64,000 nucleotides of DNA from Fragum whitleyi (lineage: Eukaryota; Mollusca; Bivalvia; Cardiida; Cardiidae), in the NCBI GenBank assembly GCA_948146395.1, contig OX411547.1, positions 33,150,614-33,214,613 of the forward strand, given 5' to 3'. Within the stretch, counting starts at the first letter, position 1. Every line of letters begins with the position of its first letter. This document shows positions 25,300-36,480 of this stretch, in pieces. The notes beneath the pieces are model-generated. The model was not told the origin of the DNA. It made no database searches and saw nothing but the letters and a program-made list of their open reading frames with translations. The position numbers and the translations under genes were made by a program.

Positions 25300-25825
25300 G
25301 GGCCAATCAGGAATTTCATGAACAATTTTTAAAAGGGATCAACCAAAAAAGCATTTTGGCAAAGTTTCATTGAAATTGACTTTGTCGTTAGGCTGAAATG
25401 GAACATTTTGGCACAGTTTTATCGAAATTGGCCCTATGTTTTAGGAGGAAATGATCAAAGATCAATTTTGAAAAAAAGCCATGCCCTGCCACCTCAATAT
25501 TTATAGGCCAATCACAATTTTGAGAACAATTTTTGAAAAAGGCCTGCCAAGAAACGTTCTGGCAAAGTTTCAGACCTTGAAATTGGCCCAGTTAATAATG
25601 AAATCTCGTTTCAACATTTCGAAGGGAAAAAATGCCTTGGTGTCCATAATTATGGACCAAACAGAATTTTGCAAATTAATTTGCCCAAGGAACATTCTGG
25701 CAAAGTTTCCTTGAAATTGGCATTGTGGTTTTGGAGGAGATCGAGATGTCATTTAAAAGAAGTTGATGACGCACAACACTCAGCCATTCCCGAAATCTCT
25801 TCATGCTCAGGTGAGCTGAAACGGC
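25300..25825 (-). mobile_element. Second-family tandem-core element
   Basis: Several diverged units with ggccaatca, gcattttggcaaagtttc and gaacattctggcaaagtttc, ending tgctcaggtgagctgaaa. Related to 14940-15708. Confidence 0.68.
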
Positions 25826-27302
25826 AAAAAAATTGTTCCCTTTTCAAATGTGGTTTTTCTTTAAACAACTGGAAATTAAACAGAAAACACCAATAATTAA
25901 AACTTTAATCGACAATTTTTATCTTGTACCTGATTTCAAACAGACTATTAAACAACCCTACAAATATTGATTTAATAAAAATAAACTTCAAAGCCAAAAA
26001 TTAAGTCAAGGATCTTTGTCATGCTACATCATCAGGTTGATCACATATGAAATTTGGAGTCAAATTTATTTGGAATAATTTAATATTTTGGTCATTTCCA
26101 TCCCAATTCCTGTATTCTGAGTGTCTGAAAAATGGTTATATTCCCCAATGAAAACATTTATTGAGGGTTCGTTTTATTTAGAATTATGTTTGTAAATAGA
26201 AATGTTTTGTCACGAAATCTTAAAAGTCGACCGATGTCATCATGAAAAATCAATTTACATATTGAAATGTATGAAATACTGCTCAGCACTGATACATTTG
26301 CGATTTTTTAATTATGGATGACCAGGTCGGCGTTTTAGTCTATGCCTAATTCTCGTTGCCGACCATAAACAAAGTCCTAAGATACCCTTTAAAAAGTCAG
26401 ATCTTGCTCGTTCACTCGATTACCTTGCTTACAATATCATCGAATAGATTAAAAATTACTTAAATTTATCACAAACAATTGAGTTTTTTATTACTTACGA
26501 ATAAAAAGTCCATAATTCACAAAGAAAATTTCCATCGATATGAGATTTCAACTTTGTCGGCCATTTTGTTTGTAATGTTTATTGGGGGACAAGGAGGGGG
26601 AACAATAGATCAGCCTTGGCGATTGTCCAATTAAAATTTGATACTTCACAGTCTTACACTTGGTCTTAAAAAGCGTGAGGAATTTATTAGTAATTTAGAT
26701 ATAGAACTATTTATTTCTCTAAATACTGTCAAAGAAATTAAACTACACATGACCTGCTTTCTTTATTAAATTTTGATAATAATCGAATCAATATTACGTT
26801 CGGGAAACTTGCTCTGCGTTCAGGGTACGAAAACGTTTGCAAACGTTAATAAATACCACCCACTTTGCACGTCAGCGGGGATGGTTCAATATTTTTGATT
26901 GAATTTCAAGTAAAGTAATCATGCTGTAGAGAGGGATTGGTCACGGGCTCATCCTACCGTCTTCCACCTCCGATGGACCCGCCTCTGGGGCTTGTCACTG
27001 TTAAAACTAACCGTACTGACTGGGCACTGATGATTTTTACCGGTCTTACTTCTATGAAGTCTCAAGTTTTACCCTTTCGTTTCCATCAAAGCTGGCACGT
27101 GGCAACCGAGGCTGTCGAGTCAAAAGTCGAGCTTTAAAGCTGAAGCCGTGTCCGAATTGCTGACTGAAATAAATTTCAAATTGCACATTGACCCCTGCTC
27201 CGATTCTGATTTAATACCATGCCGAAGACTGGAAAAGGAACCGGACCAAGAAGGCCTATTATGGATTCTGTCACTGAAATCATGTTTAATCAGAAGTACC
27301 GT
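25826..27302. other. Repeat-poor stretch, no gene recognised
   Basis: Unusually free of the window's repeat families. 26930-27300 is richer in GC and open in more than one frame, including an ATG at 27220 (MPKTGKGTGPRRPIMD), but no family, donor or acceptor settles a gene. Confidence 0.4.
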
Positions 27303-27482
27303 CAGATAGAGGGGGTATTTTGGATTTAAAATGAAATTATTTCAACATCACTTGCACAAATCCTATGGATGATGGATCATCCATTGATACCCATTGAAAT
27401 TGTCTCGTCGAGACAATTCAAATGAGTACCCACAACAAGATTTTAGACAGGAAATACCCCCTATTATCTGTACCTCTGCTTA
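27303..27482. mobile_element. MITE, gagggggtattttgg family
   Basis: Well preserved: agatagagggggtattttgg at the left, attgtctcgtcgagacaatt in the centre, ccctattatctgtacctctg at the right. Confidence 0.72.
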
Positions 27483-28499
27483 TAATCAACAATTAATTTT
27501 GCGGACAATCAAAATGGCGAGCGATATTTTTTTTTTTTTTGTGACAGGACCTTTCACGGTTGGTACCAACATCAAGGTCAAGGTCATTTTCAAGGTTAAA
27601 ATCAAGTTATAATTTAAACCGTTTAACACTGGCCATTACTTTGCGATGCCGGTCAAGTATTACAGCTTTCATATTTCACAAGTGGATTCATTGTTACAAG
27701 ACCTTTCCGTTGATATCAAAGTCAAGACTATCAGTCAACTGAGATCAAGGTCATTCTTCTAGGTCACTGTTTCAAAATAATGGCAGTTGTGGGAGCATTC
27801 GTGTTTCTCGAAACACATCTCTTTTGTATGTTGTGCGGTGTTTTACAGTCTTTTATTCCCCAAAAGGTGTTCCATTCCCGAAAATTCATATATCAATTTA
27901 AGTGCAATGAAGAGAGAAAGGGTATACAACTATGATCAGTCTAGATATTTTAGTCGACTTCAATTTTACCGTTAAATCAACTGTGATCCATCACGCGAAA
28001 AGGGACCATCTTGGAAGTGCGTAAAGTGTCGATCATTGTCAGACTGCGTCTACTGTGCGGGCTGACTTTGGTAAAAAAAAAAAATTCACACTTTGGTATT
28101 CTAAATCTGGAATGATCAATCTTATATCCCGTGAGAATGTTGTAAATGCGACCTCTGTCCGACCTATACTAGAACCACTCTCTTTTTCAACCATTTACTT
28201 AACGGAGCTCCCGAATCATCCCTTTGCTCGTGACGAGCCACATTTTTTGTTTGGGCTTTAACGATATCTTCAACATCTCATTCATAGGCTCATCTAGGAC
28301 TTGGAAATTTATACCCACTCAGAAGGCGAGAGCTAAAGAATATACAGAAAAGAGGCGATATATGAGGACTGTGACAAAAGTTAAAGCCCTCCATCTTAAC
28401 CGTTTTTATGATTTGAATGTTGGTAAATAATCCAAATATCGTAACTACAGCTTGAATAAGCTGTAGTTTCGATGTTATGATCTTTTATCAACGATATTT

Positions 28500-29930
28500 T
28501 TCAACAGGGAATTATTTCTTTTACGTACTTGCGTAAATTGCGTAATGTGAGTTACACCATTGTCATTAATCATTTTTACGGTGGCCGGTGCGCCTACCCA
28601 TGGTTTCCTGACGTTTCTCACACCAATACAGCCCAACGTTTCCTTTGCGAATTTAAAAAAAAAACACTTTTAACCTATAAAGTTATAGTCAAACGGGTCG
28701 TTTATCTCCCATTTTTGAGCGTATGATAAGATGAACGCCAAGGCGACATGATGAGCACACGGTGGCTTGGTGGAATTTGTGGTTGTAATACTGCAAAATA
28801 TAAAAAAAACAAACAAAACAAAATCGTGGGTAGGTGAACCTGTCATCAGCAATATTTATAAAATCTGACAAAAAATATAAATAAATAAACGGGAAAAAAA
28901 TCTTTATTTCTTTTAATGTAAGAACTCCAACCGAAGAAGTTGGAATATTCCCATTACTATGGAATATATATACACAACCACAAAAGAAACGTCGCACTGG
29001 AACAAATTTATTCATATGAGATCACTTTTATAAATTGATGTCAAACACCAATGGTCACACTAATAAAGATAACCGTGATCATCTATGACAGACTTCAATG
29101 ATTGGTTCCCTACAGAAATGGCGAAGACAAACTTTCATGAATCTCATCAGTTGTTAAATTCTCCCCATCTTATGCAGAGAATACTATCGCTTTGCACATC
29201 CCACTTTATTAAAAGTTTGGCTCACCAAGTTGAATTCATTGTCACTACGACTATCAAATGTTTCATTTCTTTTCTATTTTAGGTTTAGATAATGCGCCGT
29301 TTCTTTAAAGTGTAGGCACTAAACTATTTTCACCTTTTCAGCCATGCTGAGAAGACAAATTTTGACGGACGGAACTAAAGCTAACTGATCATACATATGG
29401 AACAGAGGAAAACTAGAAAAGCGGAACATGCAACGCAAACGTATTTACGATCATTCGGAGAAAGTATATAAGAAAGATAGCTTAAGATAAACACGAGATC
29501 ACTTTTTTCTCACTAAGCTTCCATTGTCTCGTCACTGAAACAGCTATCAGAGATTGTATCTCTCAAGGATCACATTCTAAATGATCTCATCTTATAAATG
29601 CACGTTACTGCGTGTTTTTTTTTTTTTTTTTTTTGATTTTTGTTTCTTTTTGTTTCTTGTGCGTTCAAAAGTTAGAGTAAATGTGAGAAAAATGACCCTG
29701 CTCGATTTTTCTAGGCAAGCTGGTCTTAACCTCGTCTAGAACTAAAAAAAGTTATTAATCTCGCCAAAACTTCCAAGGCTCGCTTCATGCTACTAACATT
29801 TTCATTCTAGACTCAGATAAGTTTGTCTGAAACAAAATCTTACTAAAGAGCCTATATGTAGCTGTTGTAGGAGTTCTAGTCTTACATAGACATTTTAATA
29901 CGTACTGACTTAGTAATTTGTATGAAAAAA
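28500..29930. other. No feature seen
   Basis: AT-rich, with a 21-base T run near 29615. No supported gene. The piece at 28260-28500 just before it has an acagcttgaataagctgtag hairpin shared with 44070 and 50065. Confidence 0.45.
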
Positions 29931-30115
29931 AAAAAAAAAACAATCTAACGAGGTTTGGGAAATTGATGATTGTCTAGGCTCGGCCGAGACAGTTATCTAT
30001 TTCCATAACCGATTTAGATATTTTTTCATACAATACGTTAAGTTCGTATTGATAATTATCTCACTATAACCTCTATTTGCCTTGTTTTCGTCGATGTTTC
30101 TAACAGAAATGTAAG
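29931..30115. repeat. Foldback family, copy 2
   Basis: Same hairpin and the same ctctatttgccttgttttcg flank as at 21376, same orientation. A 16-base A run lies at the left edge. Confidence 0.75.
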
Positions 30116-30858
30116 TTTCTAAAAATGACCGCATTATGTCAAAGTTCTAAAAATATCCATATGACATCATAAGAAAATATCTTATGGGATGTTATCACAC
30201 GGATATTTGTATAATTTTAAGTTAATACGTACAGATAGCGAAGTACATCAGGAGAATAGCTTTATTTACTGTTATCTAGGAAATCTAGTTAATTTTGATC
30301 GCACGGCTTTTCCTTGGTAATTTAGTGGAATCAAGTCTTATTCTAACTGAATTCAAAATTTAAGACAAGCTTTATTGACTGTTCGAATTACTGCTGAAAC
30401 TTTTGCGATGAAAGGGAAGTAACTTGTATATAACTTTAAGTAAAGATGTACTCGGTTAGCTGATCTTGCCTGGCAACCGTCACAGATGGTATGCTATCTT
30501 CACTTCTCTCAATTACTTAGTTATCTAAGAAATATAGTAAATTCTGACCAGCACTTATCCTTGATATTTTACCTAATTAAACCCTATTCTACCGATTTTT
30601 AGATTTGTTTCCAAAAAAATGTCAAACTTTACTGACTGTTCAAAGCTCAGCTGAATTCTCGCTATGCAAGGGGATTGACTTGTATATAACTGTAAGTAAA
30701 GATGTATTTGGTTAGGTGGTTTTGTCTGGCAACCGTCACAGTCTCACCAGAAGGCTGGTAAAATATACTTAAGTAAAAACGTCCACAAATATATGTCTCT
30801 GAATAACTCTCAATAACTCTAAATAACTAAATACTATTTCTGACTTCATTGCATTTTT

Positions 30859-31127
30859 TTATTTCAATATACATGTATATGTATGTAAAAACTGACGACC
30901 TTTTCTTAACCGATCTTTTGGCCGTGGTTCCATGTTCCTTTCCGTAGCAAAACCTACAATGCATAGTAAATGTGTCCTTAGCTTGCCGGTCTGACGCACA
31001 ATGTTTCTTTTAAGAAAAAGATAAGGTGCATTTAAAGACATTTTATCAATAAACCGTTTCAAAATCTTTTCATTTTCAATGACGTCAAATTTTACAGCGT
31101 CGTCAGCCAAAATTGGGTCTACGGAGA
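30859..31127 (-). CDS. Unrecognised open terminal exon candidate
   Basis: On the minus strand a fair acceptor (cttgtctccgtag) opens a reading frame of about 89 codons: PILADDAVKFDVIENEKILK, then RFIDKMSLNAPYLFLKRN and a basic end (RPKDRLRKGRQFLHTY). It ends at a TAA overlapping an AATAAA-type poly(A) signal. The composition is protein-like and charged, but I recognise no family and the first residue is not a methionine. It may be the last exon of a gene or a chance ORF. Confidence 0.22.
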
Positions 31128-31695
31128 CAAGACAATGAAAGTAGACGTTGCGCTGTCAATGCAAACTGAAAACTGTTCTTGAATGTTGAGGGATGGCTTA
31201 TAAAACGTTTAAGAAGCTATTTTGAACAATTTTCCGATTGAATTTCAAAGACTGGTCCAACTAACTATGTGTCTTGATCTTTGCTCGTTACTGCACAGAC
31301 AAGAAACCGACAACAAGTCGTATTGTTGCTTGACTATAGCGGAGAATCGGTCTATCATCCAGCAAAAGGCTCAAAATAGTTTTTTTATAATCCAATTTTC
31401 TAAAGAAACATCATGTTTTGAAAGCCCGTCTGATAATTGCCGAATCTATACCTGTTCAGAATTTATTTCAAATTTTATCCGCTGACAGGCAGGCTTTTCC
31501 CATTACCATAGGATGAAAGCTTACCATACCCACTCTCCAACTATGCAATCTGAGGGGGTGGGGGTGTGTGGGGGGGGGGGGGATCACGAAAGATCCATCA
31601 TACAAAATGCAAACCTTTTCAATACCGTTTTATTGTGTGAGCATTGCAATAGACAGAGTACACTTGCAAGATGGGTATTCTGCGTTATTATTAAA

Positions 31696-32039
31696 CTGGC
31701 AGGGCGTGGCTTTTTAGTCGTGACGTAATTAGACTAGTTTACTTTTCAATAGTTTGGGTTCCTACAAAAGTAAGCCGATTACTGATGTGAACGCGTGTAG
31801 GTACAGTATCTTAAAACCAAAAAGATACACGTGATTAGCGAAATTGAACACATTTCATAGTTGGGATACCAAATCATCGAAACTTTAGCTTGTACAAGCT
31901 GAAGTAACGAGTGTTTGGTTTCCAACCTTCGATTTATAAAATGTTGACTATCTATCAGACTGATTAATTTTAAATAAAAGCTGATTTACCTTAACCTTAA
32001 ATGCAACGAACCGATACATATACTCCGCCCTGCCAGGGC
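31696..32039. mobile_element. TIR MITE (CTGGCAGGGC ends), copy 2
   Basis: Begins ctggcagggcgtggc and ends ccgccctgccaggg. It shares gtcgtgacgtaattaga and the tagcttgtacaagctgaagt hairpin with the copy at 19727, in opposite orientation. Confidence 0.72.
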
Positions 32040-33431
32040 AACAGTCTTGGATTATACTCTTATTCATTATGGAATTACCATTTGTATCCTTGTGAAATTT
32101 TTGATAATGTTGTCAAGCAATGCATTTCTGTTTAACAACGGTCTCATGTAGCATCATTAATTCCACCAATATATTTGACTATACTTTGTGTGGTTGATCT
32201 ACCAAAGGAGCAAAAAAAAAAGGGTTAAAAATCGTATAAGGCTTTTTCCGAATTGCAATTTACATTTTGAGGATATTTCTTTTGGAGTTTAGCATATCTT
32301 CATTTCTCTTTATCACTAAGTTATCCAGGAATCTAGTGAATTCTGATTAGCACTTTCCCTTACTAATTTTGAACAACTAAATCTTGTCCTGCTGAATTCA
32401 AAATTTGATTCCTACAAATTGTCAATTTCGAGACCTTTCAAGCAGTCTGGCTAAAGTTTTTAACAAACTGATTTTAAAAATGCAGACAGTGTAGGCTAAT
32501 ATGAGACTGCACTTCTGTGCATGCTGATCTTGGTCCATACAATTTGAAGAATTTTTATGCAAAGCAGGAATATGTCAAGAACAGCATGAAAATGATTTAA
32601 GTACAGAAACATGCTATTCTTTTACAAAATATGTACCGGCAATACTCGTTATGATTCAACATGCGCACATCGAGATTTCTCCTCGGGCGTGTGAGTGCGT
32701 GTGTTTGTGTTGCTTGAAACCCTTTTATGATATTCATTAATGGGCTAGAAACTACATCTTTAAAAACTTGAGATACGACATTTTGTCTGCGGCCCACTGA
32801 CAATATTCTTTTATACATGTATTTCGATTCCGACATTTTCCTAATGTGATGACTTTCATTGGCTATTGGTTACAACATAATTATGATTTTGTATTTTCTT
32901 TTTAAAACAAGTCAAATTCAAAAAACGTACGCATAAAAACACACGTAGGGAAGACTTTTATATCTTGTTAACAAGTAAGAGCTAATGAACGAACGCTCAG
33001 ACAGACTGACGAAAGGGAACATAGCCATCACCTTCATGAGCTTTTCTAACCTTTGAGAAAAAAATCTTCAAAATTCAAAGATTTCTAACAATGAAAAAAA
33101 AGAATAGCTGGTGAAATGTTAGTTATTTTATTTAAAGTTGGAGATTCTAAATTTACAACGTACACAAAATTCTAGTCTTTTGGTAACCAATTTATCTGTC
33201 TGAAGTCCATTTCAAACAACATATTTGTGATATTCTAGACGCTTCCTACAATCAAAAGGTTTGCAGTACTCCTTTAAGTCCTTATTAACCCTTATCTGAA
33301 AGTAAAATTTAGTTAAAAAAGACCTAAATAGTCAACCATTCATGTATTTTCCACAAAAAGTAAGAAAAATGCAGACTATGCAGTCTGGTCTTAGTCTATA
33401 CTGCTTGTCAAAGCTTTGTGTACAACCACAG
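32040..33431. other. No gene recognised
   Basis: AT-rich, downstream of the Ly6 gene on the minus strand. Traces of the piggyBac-like MITE interior near 32480-32590 (gcagacagtgtaggctaata). Confidence 0.4.
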
Positions 33432-33592
33432 AGGTATAGATGAGAGGGAGTAAAGCCAGTCTTAAATCTTTAAATCTCACTGAAAAACTATGTTGTTGGT
33501 ACTCATTTGAATTGTCTTGTTAAGGGTTTGATCAAGTACAGTTGAAATAATCGTATTTGAAATCCAAACTACCCCCTCTATTTGTAGCACTG
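33432..33592. mobile_element. MITE, gagggggtattttgg family
   Basis: Left part aggtatagatgagagggagt, right part accccctctatttgtagcac. The centre is partly lost. Confidence 0.6.
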
Positions 33593-33698
33593 CAACCAAG
33601 AAGTGAACAACACGGGAAGGGTCAACAACTCTTGTTCAGCATTACATGTATATGAAGACTCCTTCTTTTACTAAAAGCTACAAAAACAAGCGACACGT

Positions 33699-33961
33699 TT
33701 AAAACAATACGACGAAAGTCAATAAAACGCAAAAGAAAGTCAAAGAATATCTCCTATCCCCAGTACACTTCCCACCATTTCCGAAAGGATAACCATCGTG
33801 TGATTCCAGATACACGACATGTTTATCTCCCCTGTCGTTCACATTGCAGAAGTCCCCTTGGCACGAGCCCTTGCACGTGAGATGGCTCGGACTGGGATCG
33901 CACTTGTTACCCCACGAGGTCCCCGAACACGTGCGGAAGTAGGAAATAACCTTGTGGTCAC
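33699..33961 (-). CDS. Ly6/uPAR three-finger protein, last exon
   Basis: Last coding exon, entered in phase 1 after acceptor ctttttttcag. With the codon shared with the previous exon it reads S-DHKVISYFRTC ... KCDPSPSHLTCKGSCQGDFCN, then a C-terminal tail. The DFCN motif is the hallmark end of a Ly6/uPAR (LU) domain. The last 18 residues (YSLTFFCVLLTFVVLF) are hydrophobic and run to the stop, as in a GPI-anchor signal; the small residues before them (GGKCTGD) could be the attachment site. Members such as quiver/sleepless and boudin are extracellular regulators of channels or junctions; the specific role here is unknown. Confidence 0.8.
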
Positions 33962-34029
33962 CTGAAAAAAAGACGTTTATGAAAATCACATGTGTACTAC
34001 TGAAGTTGGTTACAATGATTCCGACGAAA

Positions 34030-34592
34030 TATATCGTCGGCTCCGTTCTATAAGGACGTATAGGCCAATTTCCATTTTTTCTTTTATCCGTTTTCGCACA
34101 CCTATGATATTCCCGCGTCTTTTGCGAAAATGCTGGACCTGATAGCTAATCGTATCCCCCCCCCAAAAAAGCTTCATGGACTTGTAAGATACGTCATATT
34201 CGCACCGGAAGTGGTCGAAACGTCACACTCAACGGCTTTCGGGGTCTCGTATTTTTTTACAGACGATTTGTCCTATATCTTATATAACATCAAATTTAGT
34301 TAGTTTTTTCGTGCATTTATCTTTTATGCCATTTTTGTCTATACGACATTTTGTGCTGTAAAAATTAAGTGAAAAAAATGACGTACTTGACGATTTTTTC
34401 TTAAATAACTCATTATAGAGACAAAATTTGATATTTATGACGACAGATGATACATTAAGTGATCAGATTTAAAATGTTTTCAACCAAAATGGTTGTACAA
34501 GTGTTTATAGGTAAAAAGATATTAAGTTTTTTCTTTTCCTGAAAAGTAGGCTTTTCCCGTATTCGTCCTTATAGAACGGAGCCGACGATATA
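34030..34592. mobile_element. 563-bp TIR element in the Ly6 intron
   Basis: Perfect terminal inverted repeats of about 29 bp, starting TATATCGTCGGCTCCGTTCT at 34030 and mirrored up to 34592. The interior is AT-rich and has no ORF. The element lies wholly within the intron between the two Ly6 exons. Near-identical termini suggest a recent insertion. TA bases at the ends would fit a TA target site, but the superfamily is not certain. Confidence 0.8.
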
Positions 34593-35215
34593 ATTATTAT
34601 TTTCAGTTATTGGTTTTAGCGATTCTTCGATTCAATAGTGTAACATAAAGTCTCTGACATTTGCAGTCACCTTAAATGGGACCCAGATTAGTCTGTGCAT
34701 CTCTCCAGCCCATTCAGAGTGCACTTCACTATGCTTACTAATGACACTGAGTTTCGAAAAATTTCTTGCTATTCAGTCTTCTCAATGTATTGTGTCCAGG
34801 TGACTTTTCACATAACATAATCATACGAGGGTTGATCAATTAGTCCAAGTATGGTCAATTTCTAAAATTTTTCAACGAAATTCTTAAAATTATTCGCGAA
34901 AATGTGAAACTATAAAAGGTATATGTAAATTTACGGTCAAATGTACTAAGTCTATGCATAGTTATACGGGGTGTCGGCATATTTATTGTATACCTTCGTA
35001 TATATTTAACCAGAAAGTTCCGTTCAGTGTAAGTTTTTTACAGAAAATACATGTTTTTTTTTCGGTCTTGGAGAATTTCTGTAGTCATTCACATTAATAC
35101 TGATTCCCTTAAAAAGTCACGTATTTTGACTTATTGTTGATATTAAAATCCCTTTTCTTGATTCATTCAAGACCGTTAAACAATTCCTCCAATCCGTGTA
35201 CCTTTAGATACTTAC

Positions 35216-35362
35216 TAAGACGGTATCGCTCCTGAAACACACAATAGCTGGTAGAGTTACAATATAGCCTGTCTCCGTCACCCAGGGACTCTGGATCGTC
35301 GACACAGTTCGTCTGGCTACCCTCTGACCATATGCTGTATGAACATTTGTAACACTCGAAAC
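35216..35362 (-). CDS. Ly6/uPAR three-finger protein, internal exon
   Basis: Internal exon of 147 nt, phase 1 at both ends, as usual in LU-domain genes. The acceptor is ttctctggtag and the donor CTTA|gtaagt. It encodes xFECYKCSYSIWSEGSQTNC ... DRLYCNSTSYCVFQERYRL. The opening C-x-x-C and the spacing of the next cysteines match the first two fingers of an LU domain, and NST is a possible N-glycosylation site. It joins in frame to the exon at 33699-33961. An exon for the signal peptide must lie at higher coordinates; none was identified. Confidence 0.8.
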
Positions 35363-35404
35363 CTACCAGAGAAAGTGAAATATTTATAGATGTCATGAAA
35401 TTGA

Positions 35405-35555
35405 TTTATTTGTTTGTATCATTAGGGTTTAACGCCACTTTAATAAGCAACCAATAAGTCATATTTCGGCGGTTGGAGTACCCAACAATGGTTTCCTGGC
35501 ATTTTTCGCACCAGTACTACCATCATATCCTTTCCTGGGACCTGTTATTCTAAAC
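35405..35555 (-). mobile_element. SINE copy (CCCATTCAAA-tail family)
   Basis: gggtttaacgccactttaat, cggcggttggagtacccaac and catatcctttcctggg match the family; the tRNA-like head is missing. It lies just upstream of the Ly6 internal exon. Confidence 0.65.
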
Positions 35556-35564
35556 ATTTTATGG

Positions 35565-35785
35565 TCATTTTTTTCGTAAGTCTAAAATTAACGCTGTTTT
35601 GACAGTAGTTACTCAAAAAAGAATTATGCCACGTAACATCTCATTGGAATCGTCTTCTAAGGACGATCCCAATGAGATATTGCAAGACAGAATCTCACAA
35701 TGAATGAAAACACCAGGTACGATTGTTAATTTTGACTAACGATTATTTTTTTCGTAAGAAGTTTAGTAAAACGGGGCCCTGGCCT
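35565..35785. mobile_element. TIR MITE (ttttactaaacttctta ends), copy 2
   Basis: The central palindrome ctcattggaatcgtcttcta and the right end aagaagtttagtaaaacggg match the element at 47905. The left terminus is replaced by other sequence. Confidence 0.65.
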
Positions 35786-35927
35786 TCTATTCAGCTGCTA
35801 TCCCACTTGGGTTTCCGATTAACCAATCATGGTGAAAAGTCATGGATTTGAAGAATTAAAAGTAAATATGACTAATCGGTCACCTTGCTTACGAAGATTT
35901 GGGATCCTGATTGTTTTTAAAAAAAAT

Positions 35928-36164
35928 GAGCCTGTGCGTGACATTTCCAACAATTTTACATGTGCGCAACGTTGAGACTCAGATTAGTCTAGCAGCCGTA
36001 TAGTCTGATCAGAGTCTTAGTTTTGCGCTCAATTGATAGCTACGGACCTTAAATCGCTATACACAACCCAACATTATTTTTAATGCACTGCGTGAGTGTC
36101 CATGCTACTCAACACATTTCCATCACGCACACATGAAATTGTTGGAAATTTCACGCACAGGCTC
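35928..36164. mobile_element. GAGCCTG-family MITE
   Basis: The best-preserved copy: TIRs of about 28 bp from GAGCCTGTGCGTGACATTTC, mirrored at the right end, length 237 bp, flanked by AAAT on both sides. No ORF. Confidence 0.85.
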
Positions 36165-36480
36165 AAATGCGATGAATAGTTTTTAGAACTTCATAAATCT
36201 AATTTTCCCATCATGGGACTAGTTTGTTCTGGTTGGACCTCATATCCCAAAAAGGTGATGTTTTTGTAGAACTCAAAATGCCCTAGGTTGATGTGAAGCA
36301 TTTCAAGAATGTGGGAAGGCTTTGATTATATTTCCCTTTATTTGTCGTCGCTCCCGGAAGACGGTTTGTTGTTACGGGGGATAGTGCTAGGATACGTGAC
36401 GAAACTACTGCTGAGACCCGCCATGGTTCTTGAATGATAATCTATGTAAAGCACATCATACACACGTGGCCTTTGTTAAA

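Noticed and set aside
27220..27320. ATG ORF MPKTGKGTGPRRPIMD
   Set aside because: It runs into a MITE at 27303 with no clear donor before it; other frames are equally open, so no gene could be supported.
36340..36440. Minus-strand 28-codon ORF (MAGLSSSFVTYPST...) upstream of the Ly6 exons
   Set aside because: Considered as the missing first Ly6 exon, but it has no signal peptide and no donor, and it ends in a stop.
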